In this document: positions 19,550-22,197 of the stretch, in pieces
Numbering within the stretch: position 1 is the stretch's first letter
Layout: each line of letters opens with the position of its first letter
Assembly: GCA_019648995.1 (NCBI GenBank)
Contig: BLXT01005881.1
Span: 242,837 to 265,033 of the forward strand
Origin: Plakobranchus ocellatus
Lineage: Eukaryota; Mollusca; Gastropoda; Plakobranchidae
Length of the DNA stretch: 22,197 nt
Reading direction: 5' to 3'
Notes under the pieces: generated by a model
The model's database searches: none
Told to the model about the DNA's origin: nothing
Seen by the model: the letters and a program-made list of their open reading frames with translations, nothing else
Position numbers and translations under genes: made by a program

Positions 19550-19935
19550 ACACAGAGCTAAAAGGTCTGATGTAACCTAAGTTTGCTCTACATATAATGA
19601 CCAAGACAAAACCCACACCAACGGGAGACAGACAGCCAGAATTATGTAGACCTAGGCTGGGTGATGAGCCATGCTTATCACACAGCTGAAATTTGGTCTC
19701 CTCTGACCTAAAGCCCAGATGAGTGCTTTTGTAGGATTTAGCATGTCCCACAGTTTAATGTCCTCTAAATCCTGGTTGGATATAGCACCACTGCTCCCTT
19801 TCCCTTGCAGTCAAGGAAGCATTCATTTTACACTGGGCCTTAGGCTAACCACTGACTGCAGAATCACTTGCGCCTTGGATCATAGCATTGCTTTTCGGTG
19901 GCCAGGAAAAGTGCTTCTTTGTACCAAAAACTGAC
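19550..19935. repeat. GC-richer segment, possible degraded interspersed repeat
   Basis: Composition is distinctly less AT-rich than the flanks. Open frames of 71-74 codons occur on both strands, but all other frames are interrupted and no domain is recognisable. I call it repeat-like only from composition. Confidence 0.25.
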
Positions 19936-20851
19936 TTACCCAATATACTTCAGACTGATTTAATCAATATTAAAAAAAAATAACGTAAGAGAATTATTCA
20001 GCAGAATTAAGTCATTTCAAAATGACCAAGAATTGAAACTGTCTTTATTCAAATTATTTGAAGTTGACTGCATGTCTTGTCATCAGACATAATAAGGCAG
20101 AAGCTGCACGTAGCAATTTAATTTGAAGAAATTAGTTATTTTTAAATACTTCCTGGAACACTTCTTACATTGAAATATCTTGACTCAAATATAAATGGTA
20201 AGTGTCTCAAACCTCTTAAGTCCTTCATCACAATGAAGGCATCTCAGCGATTTAACGCACCTACCATTGAAATTTTCTCTTGTGCATTTTAGAATATTTT
20301 TTAAAAATTAATGTTTTAATATATGTACACCAGACCTGCCAACTCCAAATTGTTCTTACAAGAATAGGCACCTCTACTCACAGGAATTTAGAAAATCTTA
20401 CAGGAATATGCCGGTACAATTAAATGCAAATGGATGAACCGTACTACACCTTAATTATATTTTCGACCATAGACATTCCATAACCTTAAAGTATAATATC
20501 AGAGGCTAATTAATAAATTTTCGACTAAATGTATATATTATGAGAAATGCGGTATTGTTATTTTTTTGTAAATGTCAGGCAGTTTCTATGCACATCATCA
20601 TTCATGTAGAGTTAAAACTAGATATAACTGGCATCTCAAAATACTTTGATGTGGGGCATCTTGAAGGTGGGGCTGCAACTCCCAAAAACCAACCTTGATT
20701 TGTTTGATCTATTGCCAACATGGTAGGCCTACTGCATCATGCACGATGTTGACTTTAAAATGATTATTTTCATAGCTTATAAGTTTGTCTATCTGTGTAA
20801 GATGCAAGTGTTTCATGCTTCTTAACTCTTGTTTGATAAATTAACAATTTA

Positions 20852-21011
20852 TTTTTTTTTTTTGGGGGGGGGGGCAAGGATTTTTTTAGCTGTCAAGACT
20901 ATGAATTAATATATGATTAAGTTGGTGCAGCTTGACTCTTGGTTACCTTACCACCAGCGCCGAAGGTCTATTGAGTTACACCCCCCCCCCCCCCCCCCCA
21001 AAAAAAAAAAA
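20852..21011. repeat. Inverted homopolymer pair T12G11 ... C19A12
   Basis: T12G11 at 20852-20874 and C19A12 at 20981-21011 are reverse complements over 23 bases (12 T-A and 11 G-C pairs), separated by about 106 bases. Homology does not extend outward. A stem could form on either strand. The C-then-A junction has the same structure as the tract at 18228-18274. Confidence 0.9.
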
Positions 21012-22070
21012 TTTGGGATAGATCTAGATGCTTTATTTGATTCAGACATATTGCAAGCCTGGTATAAGATCAAAGAAACTACACAGGTCTATTTTGTGGA
21101 CAGTTTAACTCACTGGCTACTTTACCCACAACGTTTGCGAGAAAATTTTGTGGACCGCAAAATACCAATCCCACAACTCCTGCGGGTTTCAATTTCCGAA
21201 TTTTTTTCCAGCGTAAATATTGCAACAGTTGCGGTATAAGTTGCAACGTTCATTAGCTTTCGAATGATATTGGCGAAGTTTGTTTTGGAGGATTAGTACA
21301 AACAGGAGAGCAATTTTATGATCAATTGGACGCTACCAGTTTCTGACTGATGTATAGATGGAGTCTTGTAGATTTAAACTATGATGAAAGTTTAGTATTG
21401 ATAGCATCGTGGGAAATGTATAAGATCCACATTATAAGCCCCAAAGTGTAAAAAGGCTAAGTTTAGTCTCCCCAAAGGTAGAGGGAAAGGAAAAAATAGG
21501 GGCAAATCGAGCCTCACCATGGATAAGTCTAGATCTAAACCGCGGCCTCAAGTTGAAGCTAGATCTAAAAAATAAATTAAATGACAGACTCAAAAATTGT
21601 TTTGGAATGTAATCTTTATTATCTTGAAAAAGTATGGTACAAATTTCATAGGTATAACTTTACTAACAAATGCACAGTGATTTTTTTAAAATACCCCTGA
21701 AATGTCTAGTGCACAGGGAATTATTAGCAAAAAAAAAAATCTGGAAGTCAGTGAGTTAAAAAAATCGAGGATCAACTTTCCATTGATACCGCATTTTTGT
21801 ATTATGTGAATGAAAAGAAAATCGCACAAAATGAAACCAAAGCACACGCGCTTAATTAAACACCTAAAGTGTAACATTTTCTCCATTAGCGGGATGAATT
21901 ACGCCTAAAGCATTCTGTTGGCATGTTTGAATGTAGCACCATGTCATATCAATAACACTCGGTCTCTTTACACAGAATGTTGAATAAACGTTATGGACTG
22001 CAAATTGGATACTTGGGTTTTATCGATAGTAATTTAAAAATGTTCAATGCTATTTAAATAGGTAAAGAGT
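21012..22070. other. No recognised gene
   Basis: Mixed sequence with three TAGATCTA motifs. The frame that stays open to 21239 runs through the homopolymer tract and resembles no family I know. An ATG in a strong context at 21519 (CACCATGG) opens only 18 codons to TAA at 21573-21575, which overlaps an AATAAA. Nothing else can be supported. Confidence 0.5.
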
Positions 22071-22197
22071 ACATTAACCATGCGCAATCTTGAGGGACAC
22101 CCTGGAATTAAAATAGGAGGGAGCAACATCAATAATCTGAGATATGCTGATGACACTGATCTAATAGCAGAAAACGAAAAAGATTTACAACAGCTAC
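22071..22197 (+). mobile_element. 5'-truncated non-LTR retrotransposon, reverse transcriptase fragment (runs off the window)
   Basis: From about 22080 one frame reads MRNLEGHPGIKIGG, then NINNLRYADDTDLIAENEKD, and stays open to the window end. YADD at 22143-22154 is the reverse-transcriptase palm catalytic motif, and LRYADDT.LIAE is typical of LINE-type polymerases. Homology starts abruptly: an in-frame TAG lies at 22059-22061 and the preceding sequence shows no RT motifs, so the copy is probably truncated at its 5' end near 22071-22080. That is usual for target-primed insertion. The clade is not determined, and the 3' end and any target-site duplication are outside the window. Confidence 0.8.

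Larger units (their letters stand above)
17845..20850. other. No recognised gene; AT-rich intron or intergenic sequence
   Basis: If the SAP exon is real, at least the part next to it is its intron. I saw no exon supported by both splice sites and family resemblance on either strand. Contents are AT-rich sequence, the C15A32 tract (18228-18274), and a GC-richer patch at about 19550-19935 that has several stops in all frames and looks like a degraded repeat. Confidence 0.5.

Noticed and set aside
20331-20450. Three loose repeats of CTTACAGGAAT-like sequence and a GACCTGCCA motif also seen near 10578
   Set aside because: Matches are short and imperfect, and I could not define ends or a second full copy.
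20913-21239. 108-codon + strand open frame
   Set aside because: It reads through the C19A12 homopolymer as Pro and Lys runs, its frame depends on run length, and no family resemblance is seen in the remainder.
1-22197. CRISPR arrays, operons, bacterial promoters or a prokaryotic defence system
   Set aside because: The spliced exon structure, long AT-rich introns and LINE fragment show animal nuclear DNA, and no spaced direct-repeat array is present.

Overview
This is intron-rich, AT-rich animal nuclear DNA. The + strand carries the 3' end of one large gene, the axonemal central-pair protein HYDIN (hydrocephalus-inducing protein). Sixteen coding exons between 90 and 16524 join through fifteen GT-AG introns. 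They give an uninterrupted 1083-residue C-terminal segment ending at a TAA, about the last fifth of a protein that is around 5,000 residues in vertebrates. The 5' part of the gene lies upstream of the window. The host is probably a lophotrochozoan, and my best guess is a gastropod. That guess rests on the invertebrate-like divergence of the HYDIN sequence, the recurrent TAGATCTA and AGGCCT-type palindromes, and the LINE reverse-transcriptase style. It is an inference, not an identification.

Layout: 90-16524 holds the HYDIN exons. The introns are 384-2225 bp and mostly A/T-rich with homopolymer runs. Several contain structure: a diverged repeat shared by introns 3 and 7, an inverted-repeat-bounded insertion of about 700 bp in intron 10, a five-run G-quadruplex motif in intron 12, and a GC-richer repeat-like block with a local duplication in intron 15. 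About 16525-17100 is the probable HYDIN 3' UTR, ending near an AATAAA. On the minus strand, 17844-17710 reads as the terminal exon of a convergent gene with a C-terminal SAP-like (DNA/RNA-binding) motif, followed by its own ATTAAA. From 17845 to about 22070 I recognise no coding exon. That stretch holds homopolymer junctions (C15A32, T12G11, C19A12), TAGATCTA motifs and one GC-richer repeat-like segment. The last ~120 bases are a 5'-truncated non-LTR retrotransposon reverse transcriptase running off the window.

How it fits together: HYDIN is a structural protein of motile cilia and is built largely of ASH/MSP-like immunoglobulin-fold repeats. The exon map shows those repeats directly. Introns 5, 8, 11, 14 and 15 fall at the same point of the fold, and the phases of introns 2-13 run 2,0,0 four times, which suggests an ancestral three-exon cassette that duplicated in tandem. 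The neighbouring minus-strand gene is arranged tail-to-tail with HYDIN, and nothing in the window links their functions.
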